Below, piece by piece: positions 22,376 through 33,530 of a stretch of 64,000 bases of DNA. Positions within the stretch are counted from its first letter, which is position 1. Each line of letters begins with the position of its first letter. The notes under the pieces are model-generated. The model worked only from the letters and a program-made list of their open reading frames with translations. It made no database searches and was not told the DNA's origin. Origin of the DNA: Dama dama (taxonomy: Eukaryota; Chordata; Mammalia; Artiodactyla; Cervidae); assembly GCF_033118175.1 (NCBI RefSeq), contig NC_083685.1, positions 130,072,501 to 130,136,500 on the forward strand, in the 5' to 3' direction. Both the position numbers and the translations under genes were made by a program.

Positions 22376-22639
22376 ATGGCCATCTCTGAACCAGGAAGTG
22401 GCCTTTCAAAAACACAGTATGTGGGAAATTCATTTCTGTTTTTTATTAAATAACTAAATACATTTTTAAAAAGCATGGATGTAGCATTATGTATAGAACC
22501 TTAGCTCTTTTGTAATCGAGGATCTCTGTGTTTCTTTTTCTTGAATGATGAGTCCATAATAAAGTCAATAAAAATGAAGAAAAGCATTTCTGTTAGACAC
22601 AGACTCTGCTTTGTAGGCAGATTGCGTGTGTACCAAGTA

Positions 22640-22722
22640 TGTTTAGCTGCTCAGTCGTGTCCGACTCTTCGCAAACCCGTGGACTGTAGCCCACCAGGCT
22701 CAGTCCATGGCAGACTACACAA
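22640..22722 (-). repeat. Bov-A SINE fragment
   Basis: Only the end part is present: GCTGCTCAGTCGTGTCCGAC through ACTGTAGCCCACCAGGCTCA. Confidence 0.8.
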
Positions 22723-22927
22723 TAGGTAAACAAAAATTCTGATATTGTAGGTGAAGGTGATGGGTAACCCAGAGAAGCTGGCCCATCAGAACTGAGACAA
22801 TGTTGTTATAATTTTTAACATTTCGTAGCTTTTATCGAGACTCAGGTATAATAAAGCAGATAAATTCACTTTCAAAGTTTAGTGCTTAACTATACTCTGG
22901 AACAAAATGGCATTTTCAGATAGTAGT

Positions 22928-23150
22928 TTCTTGTTGTTCAGTCATTAACTCCTGTCTGACTCTGCGACCCTGTGGACTGCAGCACGCCAGGCTTCCCAGT
23001 CCCTCAGCGTCTCCCGGAGCTTGCTCAGACTAATGTCCATTGAGTTGGTGATGCCATCCAACCATCTCATCCTCTGCCACCCCCTTCTCCTCCAGCTCTC
23101 AACTTTCCCAGTATCAGCGTCTCTTCCAATGAGTCAGCTCTACATTTCTT
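22928..23150 (-). repeat. BovB 3' end (antisense)
   Basis: Inverted copy: TTGTTGTTCAGTCATTAACT, GATGCCATCCAACCATCTCA, TCTTCCAATGAGTCAGCTCT. Confidence 0.9.
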
Positions 23151-23885
23151 AGGGTATAATATCAAAATAATACTCATTAAACTAGCATGATGTTAATGTT
23201 AATATGCAATGTGTTCATTATTGCTATCTTCAAGCCAATCAAATAACTTTTCAGTATTTCAGTTTCCAAAACATTAAGACTTGATTGTTATAACTCAAAG
23301 AGACAGAAGTTCTTTAGGGTACCTACGCAGTCCTAAAAGTGTAAAGTAACTCAGAGACCAAAAAGCCTACAGATTATTGCTTCAGAACAAAACCACCCTT
23401 TTCTTGAAAAATGAAAGCATGATGGTATTTATTATGCAAGGGTAAAACATAAAATAATTTTGGAGTATTTGCAATTATAACTTGCCAATGCAAATACGTA
23501 AAACTTATTTCTGAATGTGCTTCTATAGGAAGAGATGAGGAACAGAGGCCTCAGATCAAAGAGAAACCAGTGCAGGAGAGCAAACGTCACATTTTAGTTT
23601 CATGCCGAATTTTTCGTCATCCTGATGAAACTTTAATTTCAGAAGGGACCACGTCCAGCTTAAGGATAGGAGCAGGAAGAGTTTCCTCCAGCTGTAGTAA
23701 ATCAGGTGCATTTTTATTTCCACTGAAGCCTGAAATTCAACCGTGTTTAGAAAATTGGAGGATCCCAATGTCAGAAATAAGGCAAAGCATAACATGTTAG
23801 ATGTGAACCAAAAAAAAAAAATAAAAGGCTGGTTGTGTGTTCCATTCAGCAGCCCCAGCTGAATAAATTAGATTTATGTAGACAC
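23151..23885. other. No gene seen
   Basis: Non-repeat-looking. Two overlapping short frames at 23556-23800, one per strand, have no recognisable homology. Confidence 0.5.
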
Positions 23886-24045
23886 AGGTTCAATCCCTGG
23901 GTCGGGAAGATCCCCTGGAGAAGGGAATGGCAACCCCCTCCAGTGTTCCTGCCTGGAGAATCCCATGGACAGAGAAGCCTGGCGGCCTTCGGTCCACAGG
24001 GTCACAAAGAGTTGGATACGACTGAGCACACACGTGCACACACAC
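23886..24045 (+). repeat. Bov-tA SINE, head missing
   Basis: Starts at the B box (GGTTCAATCCCTGGGTCGGG) and ends in an interrupted CA tail at about 24025-24048. Confidence 0.9.
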
Positions 24046-24049
24046 ATAG

Positions 24050-24924
24050 GCTTTCTTCAGTGTAAAGCCTTGACCTATTTTGCAAGAAAAGATGTCTTTG
24101 TATTAGTAAAGAGTAACATAGAAAGACTGTCACACAAACTACACTCTTCCTCAGTCACTTTTTATCAGCTTTTAAACAAAGCCCTGACTAGCAGAGCGTT
24201 CTCTTCTTCAGGTGTTAATGTTCCCTGTACAATAATTGCCTTTCCTGTGGCTTACAGTGAAAATCAGTAACTTAAGAGAGGGGAACTGAGAACTAAATTC
24301 GCTCTTCGCCTACTTCTATGCTGAGAACATCATACCATACTCCGCATGGAATGCAGGCCTTCACAGCCTAAGTTAGTTTACTGTTAAATAGTTTGCTATT
24401 AAATAGGAGCAGAAAGTTGCCAGTGCTTGCCACGGACAGTTTTTCTTGAGGATGGATTCACGATGGTGTGACTTGAGTCTGACTCACTTTTCCATTCTGC
24501 ATTTGTAACTCACCTGTTCCACCCAGGATTACCTTACAGTACACTGTGCCCTGTTTCCCTGACTTTGCCTGGAGTTGGCACCAAGTGAGTGCAGATGAAA
24601 ATATCTTTCACGTCAGTCGAGCTTCATAACATTCTCAAGCTGTTTTCCCCATTTTAGCATTTCAAGGGCAGTTCTGCCCCGCTGGGCCCTCTCGAAGCTG
24701 TTTGCATCTCTGTGGAAGGGTGGCCTGCGGAGCTGATAATCCAACAAAGAAAAGAGAAAATCACATTCACTCTCACATTCACTCGGGTTGACCAACCGAG
24801 TGAAAGAGAGTGATCCAATATCAAAGGATATTTCGAAAGTCAATCTTACGGGACTTTTGTATAGAAAACCCAGCTAGAGATGCCCTCAGCTCAGAAGGAT
24901 TTTTTTAAGAGCTTTGTATTTGTA
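24050..24924. other. No gene seen
   Basis: No exon, repeat family or open frame above chance size seen. Confidence 0.5.
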
Positions 24925-25130
24925 TCTTAGTGGTTCAGATAGTAAGGAATCTGCTTACAATGCAGGAGACCTGGGTTCGATCCCTGGGTGGGGAAGATCT
25001 CCTGAGAAGGAAATGACAACCCACTCCAGTATTCTTGCCTGGAGAATCCCACGGACAGAGGAACCTGGTGGGCTGCAGTCCATGGGGGTCTCAAAAAGTC
25101 AGACACAACTTAAGCAGCTAAGTACACACA
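24925..25130 (+). repeat. Bov-tA SINE
   Basis: Head diverged (CTTAGTGGTTCAGATAGTAA); body near consensus; ends CAACTTAAGCAGCTAAGTAC. Confidence 0.9.
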
Positions 25131-25572
25131 GAAAGTTTTTCTTATGAGCTTTGAGTTTGTATCTTAATGTTATTTTTATAGCATCAGTACTGGTTTTCAT
25201 ATGCCATAAATAGAAACAACAATAACAGCAAACCTCTGAGTTGAGGATGCTAATTTGAGCAGAGTGATGAGCGGGCAGGGTATAGAGTAAAAATTCCAGT
25301 TCTTCATATAAAAGAATGTGCTATTTCAGGAAAAAAAAAAACACTCTTGTGGTTCTTTAAAAAAGTCAATTCAGTGATGCTTGTTTTGTTCAATTTAGAA
25401 GTGCAGGTATAGCAATTCTAATTTCTTAAATGTCAAATGCTGTTTAGATTGAACAGGAAAATATATAATTAAGTATGTAAGGTACTTGGAATTAAATTAG
25501 GCTCAAATTTAATTCTTCCTCTGTGCCCACTGCAGTGTGAGAAATGCCAGTTTTTTTTAACAGTCATAACAG

Positions 25573-25576
<4 letters not shown>

Positions 25577-25618
<42 letters not shown>
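25577..25618. repeat. (AT)n microsatellite
   Basis: About 21 pure AT units directly abutting the 5' end of the next Bov-tA. Confidence 0.95.
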
Positions 25619-25620
<2 letters not shown>

Positions 25621-25818
25621 GCTTCCCTGGTGGCTCAGACCGGAAAGAATCCGCCTGCAATGCAGGAGACCTGGGTTCAATCCATAGGTGGGGAAGATCC
25701 CCTGGAGAAGGAAATGGCAACCCACTCCAATATTCTTGCCTGGAGAATCCCATGGACAGAGGAGCCTGGCAGGCTGGTCCAGGGTCACAGAGAGTCGGAC
25801 AGGACTGAACACATGCAC
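25619..25818 (+). repeat. Bov-tA SINE
   Basis: Close to consensus from GGGCTTCCCTGGTGGCTCAG to GGACTGAACACATGCACATG. Joined to the (AT)n on its left without a spacer. Confidence 0.93.
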
Positions 25819-27324
25819 ATGTACATGTTTCTCTCTCCTTAGTGGTATGCCAGTAGGGAATTCTCCTGATGCAATGGAAGCTTCCAAGGTCACTACCAAG
25901 GGGTTTGCTCAGAAAGGCTCACAGAGCAAATTAAGATGCTGGAAGCCCATGGTTTGCTGAATCCATTTAAAGCCAACAGCAAGAGGCAAGGGAAAAGAGA
26001 CAGTATGTCCAGGGTGTCCTTAGGGAGGGCTGCAGTTGAGATGGAAGGACCAGGTTAGGAATCCTGTGTTAGGAAATGTTCGTGCGGCCCATCTCCCATT
26101 TTTCTGCATCATCTTTCTCTGCTAACGTTGTGGCTGGGAGGACCAGTGTTGAGGAAGAGCAGATGGAATGTGTCTGGAGCCAATTCATACTTTCTCTACC
26201 AGACTTAGCAACTGGGATGTCTAGCTACAGTTGTAACCCAACGCTGATAACTTGCTGAGCATCCATGGATTTTTATCCAACTGGCTTGAGCAAAGAACCC
26301 ATGGGACCAAAGTAAATCTTCATGGATTTTTGGTGTCTTGTATGTCTCATGAATCTACTTTCCTTGTTGTTCCATCCCTTTCTGTTTCTGTGTTCAGTAT
26401 CCATATATTCTGTGGCAACACATCTTTGTATCTGTTAACTGTGTCTTTCATTTTCTATTAAAGAATTGAATGTTCTTAAATGTTGCAACAAACACACATA
26501 ACAGGCAACTATAAATTTTTAACTTGCATACTTGGTTTTACAATATCCGAAATTAATCAGTGATTGAACCTCCTCTGGTTGAAAAACCAGAATTGAGAAA
26601 CACAGAATGTTTCAACTGCAACCTCCCTTTTTTTCATGTCACAACATTTTGATTTTATTCGTTAGAATGCATTATTTCTTAAATCAATATTCTCTTGCAT
26701 CAGTGATCAAAGTTATAATGTATGATCAAAGTTGGTTGAATCAATATTCATTTATTATCGTTTCCCCCAACATGTAAAATTGGACCTCCGAAGACTGGGA
26801 CTTGGAATTTTCATGGGAACAATTACTTTCCCGACCCAACCGAGACTACTAGACAGACAATGAGCTTGGCAACATCCCGAGCCTTCAAACACTGAAAGTC
26901 TCTTTTGGGTCCTAATTTATACAGGAATTTCATCTCCAGCTTCTTATTAAGTGGCTCGAGGGGCACATCGATGTGGAGTTAAAACCTCAATGCCTGGACC
27001 TTTTTACTACTGTGACTTTGAATTTCTTCATTTCTAGCATCTGAAGCTTTTGCTTTGTCTCTTTTGAGCTCAGCTTTATGTTTTAAAATAGTTACACTGC
27101 TCCTGTCATTTCTAACACATTGGTATCTCATGTCATGACTGTCATTTCTAGATGGAAAGATGATTCGGCTCCTCATGTCCTGCTAATGAACTTTATCCAA
27201 ATTATTCAAGAGACTGTCACGAAGAATCATCATCTCACTTTGATTCTTAGAGTTCTGGGCAACAAAATGTATGGATATTGTTCAAATCAACCCAGTAAAT
27301 AAAACTGTGCTAAATACTTCATGA
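25819..27324. other. No gene seen (1.5 kb)
   Basis: Mostly AT-rich single-copy-looking DNA. A GATCAAAGTT motif recurs at about 26705 and 26724. No exon or known repeat is recognised. Confidence 0.5.
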
Positions 27325-27535
27325 GGGCTTCCCAGGTGGCTCAGTGGTAAAGAACCCGCCAGCCTGCCAGTGCAGGAGATGCAGGTTCGATCCCTGGGTC
27401 GGGAAGATCCAGAGGAAATGGCAACCCACTCTAGTGTTCTTGCCTGGAAAATCCCCTGGAAAGAGGAGCCTGGCGGGCTGCAGTCCACAGCATTGCAAAG
27501 ATTCAGACACCACTGAGCAACTGAGCATGCACATA
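27325..27535 (+). repeat. Bov-tA SINE
   Basis: Starts GGGCTTCCCAGGTGGCTCAG and carries a small internal duplication, GCCAGCCTGCCAGTGCAGG, in the head. Confidence 0.92.
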
Positions 27536-27964
27536 AATACTTAAGGAAATATAAAGATGACTGAGAGAGTCTCCACTTGCAAGAGGCAAATATTTTATAG
27601 CCTAGAGATGAAAAACTGTTCATAAATAATCGCAAGGCAGAAAATCTTTACGTAAGGCAGAGAAGTGCATATCACGGTGCAGTGATGCATGCTACATTTA
27701 TTATTAAACAAAACAGTAAGCTTGCTAAAAGAGGGGAAAAGGAACCCAAAGAAAGCATCTTCTGGCAGTAGTGGCAGGATAGCGTCCTGGAAGAGAGGCC
27801 ACTTGAAGTGCGTCTGGAAGAAGGAGTGGGGTTTCTAAAAGTGTAACAGAGGTGGGGGACTAGGAGGGAGGGAGTGGGGCTTCTGGATGGACAGAAAAGC
27901 CTCCTTTTTAGACAAGAAGACGGGAGGGAGGGAGCACACAAACAGAGACCAGCAAGTTGTGCCA
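27536..27964. other. No gene seen
   Basis: G- and A-rich at 27730-27930. A 97-aa frame on the - strand at 27672-27965 is Ser/Leu-rich and unsupported. Confidence 0.5.
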
Positions 27965-27965
27965 T

Positions 27966-28171
27966 TTGCCAGGTGGCTCATTCGTGTCCAACTCTGTGAC
28001 CCCATGGACTGCAGCCCGCCAGGCTCCTCTGTCCCTGGGATTCTCCAGCAAGAATGCTGGAGTGGGTTACCATGCCCTCCTCCAGAAGAATCTTCCCAGC
28101 CCAGGGATCAAACCCAAGTCTCCCGCCTTGCAGGCGGATTCTTTACCGGCTGAGCTACTGGGGAAGCCCAT
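27966..28171 (-). repeat. Bov-tA SINE
   Basis: Inverted copy: TCGTGTCCAACTCTGTGACC to GAGCTACTGGGGAAGCCC. GCCATTTGCCAGG at 27960 recurs as CATTTGCCAGG at 28169, a likely target-site duplication. Confidence 0.92.
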
Positions 28172-28339
28172 TTGCCAGGTTGGGATGTTACAAAACAGCA
28201 TATTACTAGAATGTCAAAATAAAAGAAATGAAAATAAAGCTTGGGTCAGGATGAGGTGATACAAGATGGGCATGTATTTTAATTTAAAATTTCTTACTGT
28301 CCTTACTTTCCTGAAGGAAAGGAATATGCTTGCTTGCTT

Positions 28340-28478
28340 TACTTTTTTTTAAATTTAGTTTTTCGGCCAAACGGCAAGACACGCCGGATCTTAGCTTCCT
28401 GACCAGGGGGGGAACCTGTGCCCCCTGCACTGAAAGTGTGGAGTATTAACCACTGGACTGACTGGGGCGTGTCCAGGT
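28340..28478 (-). repeat. CHR-type SINE
   Basis: Inverted: GATCTTAGCTTCCTGACCAG, then ATTAACCACTGGACTGACTG. Confidence 0.82.
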
Positions 28479-28682
28479 TTACTTTTTAAGGATGAATTTA
28501 AGAGCCAGGGTCACCTACAATTCAGTTCGGACAGTCCTGATGGCTCGGTTTCACTCGTTTCCAAGGTAAACGGAATCAGCACTTTTGTCTCTCAGGCATG
28601 CAAGCGCCATCTAGTGGCCAAAGAAGATAACCGCCGGAACGAAACTCCAAAACAGAGAATGTCTTTATTTTTCACTTGTTAA

Positions 28683-29036
28683 TGGAGAAGACTCTTGAGA
28701 GAGTCCCTTGGACTGCAAGGAGATCCAGCCAGTCCATCCTAAAGGAGATCAGTCCTGGGTGTTCATCGGAGAGACTAATGCTGAAGCTGAAACTCCAATA
28801 CTTTGGCCACCTGATGCGAAGACCTGACTCAAAGTGGAAAAGACCCTGATGCTGGAAAAGATTGGGGGCAGGAGGAGAAGGGGACCACAGAGGATGAGAT
28901 GGCTGGATGGCATCACCGACTCGATGGACATGAGTTTGAGTAAACTCCGGGAGTTAGTGATGGACAGGGAGGCCTGGCGTGCTGCAGTTCATGGGGTGGC
29001 AAAGAGTCGGACACGACTGAGCGACTGAGCTGTATA
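28683..29036 (+). repeat. BovB 3' end
   Basis: Longer tail starting GGAGAAGACTCTTGAGAGAG. It carries a small insertion, ACTCAAAGTGGAAAAGACC, against the usual ACTCATTGGAAAAGACC, which shifts the frame. Confidence 0.92.
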
Positions 29037-29040
29037 ATGA

Positions 29041-29236
29041 GTGAAGTGAAGTTGCTCAGTCATGTCCGACTCTTTGCCACCCCGTGGACTGTAGCCCGCC
29101 AGGCTCCTCTGTCCATGGGATTCTCCAGGCAAGAATACTGGAGTGGGTTGCCATTTCCTTCTCCAGAGGATCTTCCCAACCCAGGTCTCCTACATTGCAG
29201 GCAGATGCTTTATCCTCTGAGCCACCAGGGAAGCTA
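29041..29236 (-). repeat. Bov-tA SINE, tail to tail with BovB
   Basis: Inverted copy right after the BovB end, so the shared tails face each other around 29025-29070 and could form a hairpin. Confidence 0.92.
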
Positions 29237-29943
29237 ATAAAAGTGCCTAACTGGATAGGGAAATCAAGTATTCTGAAATAACTTTGATCGTTGATTTAAG
29301 AGAATACGGGGTTGGAGAAACACGCATGATTGACAAAGGGCTTCTCAAGTAGGAAAACTTTGAAAATTTCACATCAGGGAGTTGACATCAAATTGTCTTT
29401 TGGAAGGAACTTTGAAGCAGGATCTAGCTGAGTTTGCAGAGAGAGTCGAGGGAAGGAAAAATGTAAAGAAGGAACAGGCTGAAATACTGAAGGTACCGGT
29501 ATTCTAGAATGTTCTCTCTTTCCCTGAGCCTAACTCCATCTTTACCTTCAGATCTTATTAATAATGTACAGTGACATCTTCTGGACCAAGATCCTTGACT
29601 GTACTAGATGAATCCCTGAAGGTCCTCTTACCACCGCCCTCTCCTCCATGCTCTGACCACACCGCCCTGCCACTTCCCGTGTTTGTCGATAGAGCTCTGC
29701 TACAATTTAAACTCCTGAACAGGTGGTCCATGCTATCGGTGTTAACTTTGCTATCCCTAACGCTTAGGGATATATGATATGTACGTGCTATATAATAGGC
29801 ACCCCGCATGTATTATTGACAAAATGAAGGGACGGATTCATGAAAAGAAGAACGTGGTGGAAATGTTCAAGGAACAAATATTGAAAGTTAATATCAGTAA
29901 AGCTTAAATGAAAAAAGAATATTTTCAGGAAAATTACTAGCAG
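29237..29943. other. No gene seen
   Basis: Non-repeat-looking sequence without a supported exon. Confidence 0.5.
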
Positions 29944-30115
29944 AGGGACTTCCCCGGCGGTCCGGTGGTTGGGACTTTGACTTCCACGCCGGGGGGTTCG
30001 CATTCCATCCCTGGTCCAGAGCTCAGAGCACACACATGCCTCTCAGCTAAAAACAAAAAAACAGAAACAATATTGTGACAAATTCAATAAAGACTTAAAA
30101 AAAATAGTCCACATT
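29944..30115 (+). repeat. CHR-type SINE
   Basis: Head GGGACTTCCCCGGCGGTCCG, ending ACAATATTGTGACAAATTCA and an A-rich tail. Confidence 0.85.
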
Positions 30116-30164
30116 AAAAAAATCTTAAAAAAAAAAAACAGTGCTAGTAGGAAAAAAAAAGCTT

Positions 30165-30268
30165 TTTGTAGAGGGGGAGGGGGGTTGTGGAATCTGGTTC
30201 CCTGATCAGGGATCGCTCCTTGTAGTGGAAAGTGCAACGTCCTAACCCTGGATCACCAGGGGAGTCCC
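30165..30268 (-). repeat. CHR-type SINE fragment (inverted)
   Basis: GGAATCTGGTTCCCTGATCA, then CTGGATCACCAGGGGAGTCC. It faces the previous CHR copy tail to tail. Confidence 0.75.
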
Positions 30269-30289
30269 CCTGCTTCAAACACTTTTCTT

Positions 30290-31178
30290 TCTTTTTTTTT
30301 TTTCCAATTTCTCCTTTATTTATTTATTTTCAGTGGGTTTTGTCATACATTGACCTGAATCAGCCATAGATTTACACGTATTCCCCATCCCGATCCCCCC
30401 TCCCACCTCCCTCTCCACCCGATTCCTCTGGGTCTTCCCAGTGCACCAGGCCCGAGCATTTGTCTCATGCATCCCACCTGGGCTGGTGATCTGTTTCACC
30501 ATAGATAATATACATGCTGTTCTTTCGAAACATCCCAGCCTCACCTTCTCCCACAGAGTTCAAAAGTCTGTTCTGTACTTCTGTGTCTCTTTTTCTGTTT
30601 TGCATATAGGGTTATCGTTACCATCTTTCTAAATTCCATATATATGTGTTAGTATGCTGTAATGTTCTTTATCTTTCTGGCTTACTTCACTCTGTATAAT
30701 GGGCTCCAGTTTCATCCATCTCATTAGAACTGATTCAAATGAATTCTTTTTAACGGCTGAGTAATATTCCATGGTGTATATGTACCACAGTTTTCTTATC
30801 CATTCGTCTGCTGATGGGCATCTAGGTTGCTTCCATGTCCTGGCTATTATAAACAGTGATGCGATGAACATTGGGGTGCACGTGTCTCTTTCAGATCTGG
30901 TTTCCTCAGTGTGTATGCCCAGAAGTGGGATTGCTGGGTCATATGGCAGTTCTATTTCCAGTTTTTTAAGAAATCTCCACACTGTTTTCCATAGTGGCTG
31001 TACTAGTTTGCATTCCCACTAACAGTGTAAGAGGGTTCCCTTTTCTCCACACCCTCTCCAGCATTTATTGCTTGTAGACTTTTGGATAGCAGCCATCCTG
31101 ACTGGCATGTAATGGTACCTCATTGTGGTTTTGACTTGCATTTCTCTGATAATGAGTGATGTTGAGCATCTTTTCATG
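30290..31178 (-). mobile_element. Ruminant L1, 5'-truncated, with 15-bp TSD
   Basis: On the - strand this is the ORF2 C-terminus and 3' UTR of L1-BT. The last frame is open from 30982 to 30629, with the typical YIYTMEYYSAVKKN stretch, then the 3' UTR and a poly(A) tail seen as T-rich at 30289-30303. The duplication TCAAACACTTTTCTT lies at 30275-30289 and 31179-31193, so this is a single intact insertion event of about 0.89 kb. Endonuclease and reverse transcriptase regions are missing, so it cannot move. Confidence 0.93.
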
Positions 31179-31193
31179 TCAAACACTTTTCTT

Positions 31194-31834
31194 CATTGTA
31201 TGTTGACTCCACCCGTGAAGTCCATTTACTTGTCATCTCTGGTGCGTTAGCATTTGCAAGTCCTTAGCTACTTTCTACCTTAGTGGAGGAAAAATACTAA
31301 GTCTTTGAAATAGTAAATGCCTAGGTATTTTTAAAATACTTAAACAGTAAGTATTTTAAAAATAGAGGAAAATAACTCAACATGTTGTTATAGAGATTAA
31401 GAAAAGACTGCATGTAAAGCACATCAACCAGGGTGTAACACATTGTATGCGTTTAATAGCTGACTTTTTTTCAAACTCACCTCATCCCATAAGCTCCTTG
31501 AAGCTACCCAAGAGAGTCAAAGAAGGTAGGTATTTTAAAATTCTTTTCAAGGGATGAGAAAACTGGTAATTAGAGATATGCGTATGTGATCATGGAGCCC
31601 CCTCAGTTATGAAGTTTCTGAATCCACACTAAGTAATATTCATCGTCTCTTCTTTATCACCGTGATGCTTATCTGCAGCGACAGAGAAGAAAATAAAAGA
31701 CTTTTGGTTGCTAAGTAATCACAGGGCAGAGAATGAAAATAAGTTGTAAGGGGTGTTATCTTCCTCCTGCTGCTCTAACAAATTACCTCAAACTTAATCA
31801 CCTTAAGTGATTCTTCCAGGTGGCGCTAGTGACC
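31194..31834. other. No gene seen
   Basis: AT-rich; a TGCTGCTCTAACAAATTACC stretch near 31768 looks like an old interspersed repeat, family not assigned. Confidence 0.45.
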
Positions 31835-32110
31835 CTGAATATTCATTGGAAGGACTGATGCTGAAGCTGAAGCTCCAATACTTGGGCCACCTGATGGGAA
31901 GAGCCTACTCACTGGAAAAGACCCTGATGCTGGGAAAGATTGAGGGCAGGAGGAGAAGGGGACGACAGAGGATGAGATGGTTGGATGGCATCAGTGACTC
32001 GATGGACATGAGTTTGAGCAAGCTCTGGGAGACTGTGAAGGACAGTGGAATCTGGTGTGCTGCAGTCTATGGGTTCGCAGAGTTCGACACAAGTTAGCGA
32101 CTGAATAACA
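31835..32110 (+). repeat. BovB 3' end
   Basis: Preceded at 31813-31830 by a short TTCCAGGTGGCGCTAGTG that looks like a Bov-tA head fused to the BovB. The terminal frame is open to 32097 (about 95 codons) and ends one step short of the usual stop. Confidence 0.9.
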
Positions 32111-32319
32111 ACATTTTTTCCAGTTGGGAAAAAAATAGCTGCAGAAACACAAAATAGGCTGGACGCTGGTGTAGCCTCGTCAACACCACCCAGAGGTGTC
32201 AGTATCTGCCCAGTGGGCGTTTACTAGTCCACTCGGGGAGATGACCATCACATCTCTTAACACTTCCCTTGCTTCACCTGAGGATCCCTTCCCCAGGCTC
32301 CCCCTTTAAATTCACCTGC

Positions 32320-32560
32320 CCCTGGAATAGGCAGAATAATGCCCCCGTCCACCCAAAGACATATACGTCCTGATCCCCCGGAACCTGTGAATAGATTACG
32401 TGGAAAAAGAGGATTCCATTTGCTAATCATCCTGCCTTAAAATAGGGAGATTATCCTGGATCATCCGGGTGGGCCCAGTGTAATCTCAAGGATCCTTAAA
32501 AGTAGAAGGGGAAGACGGAGTGCTGTCAGCAGGCTGTGCCCTGAGGACCCGACCCCCCAC
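32320..32560 (+). repeat. Ancient interspersed repeat (MaLR-like, family uncertain)
   Basis: GGCAGAATAATGCCCCCGTC, GGAACCTGTGAATAGATTAC, GAGATTATCCTGGATCATCC and GGGCCCAGTGTAATCTCAAG follow the order of a common old mammalian repeat. I cannot name the family with certainty. Confidence 0.45.
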
Positions 32561-32737
32561 TGCTGGCCGTGCAGATGCAGGAAGGAACACAGGAGATGGG
32601 ACACAGACTGCCCGAGAGCCTTGAGCAGGACGTGCAGCCGGGCCAGCACCTCAGGGTGCGCCCAGAGGGACTGTGTGTCCTGTCTCACCGGCACGACGAC
32701 AAGCTGTCACACTCGTGTCCTTTAAAGTCACTGTTCG

Positions 32738-33062
32738 TCGCTGTTGTTCAGTCATTCAGTCGTGTCCCTCTGCAGCCCACCAGGCCTCCCTGTCCATCAC
32801 CATCTCCCCGAGCTTGCTCAAACCCATGTCCACTGAGTCGGTGATGCCATCCAGCCATCTCATCCTCTGTCGTCCTCTTCTCCTCCCGCCTTCAATTTTT
32901 CCCAACATCAGGGTCTTTTCCAATGAGTCAGTTCTTCACATCAGGAGACCAAAGTATTAGAGCTTCAGCATCTGTCCTTCCAATGAATATTCAAGGTTGA
33001 TTTCCTTTGGATTGACTGGTTTGATCTCCTTGCAGTCCAAGGGACTCTCAAGAGTCTTCTAT
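32738..33062 (-). repeat. BovB 3' end (antisense)
   Basis: Inverted: GTTGTTCAGTCATTCAGTCG, GATGCCATCCAGCCATCTCA, TTCCAATGAGTCAGTTCTTC, then CAAGGGACTCTCAAGAGTCT, reaching further into the RT region than the 22.9-kb copy. Confidence 0.92.
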
Positions 33063-33335
33063 ATTTGTTACATGTTATATTTTAGGTTTTGGTTAAGTGT
33101 TAAAATTGTTAAAATAATTTTGTTCCCCAGGACTGCCTTCAGTCCGGTTTTTAATGCTATATAGGTTTTGTTTCATACTGTGATTTGACCAGAAAATGAT
33201 TTTCTGTATCCTAACCTATTTAAGTTATAAAAAATTATCAACAAAAATTGGTTACAGTTATCCAACAGACTTTGAGTTTACCTAATCATAATTATGTTGA
33301 GTCCTAATTATAATTACTTTGAGTCCTTATTTTGG

Positions 33336-33530
33336 CTCAGATGGCTCAGTGGTAAAGAATCCGCCTGTCAATGCAGAAGTCGCAAGTTCGATCCCTAGGT
33401 AGAAGATCCAGAAGAAAATGGCAACCCACTCCAGTATTCTTGCCTGGAGAATTCCATGAACAGAGGAGCCTGCTGGGCAACAGTCCACGGGGTTGCAAAA
33501 GAGTCAGGTATGACTTAGCAAATACACAAC
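33336..33530 (+). repeat. Bov-tA SINE
   Basis: Starts in the head (GGCTCAGATGGCTCAGTGGT) and ends AGTATGACTTAGCAAATACA-like sequence (33505-33525). Confidence 0.9.

Noticed and set aside
30629..30982. 117-aa frame on the - strand
   Set aside because: It is the C-terminal end of L1 ORF2 in a truncated insertion.
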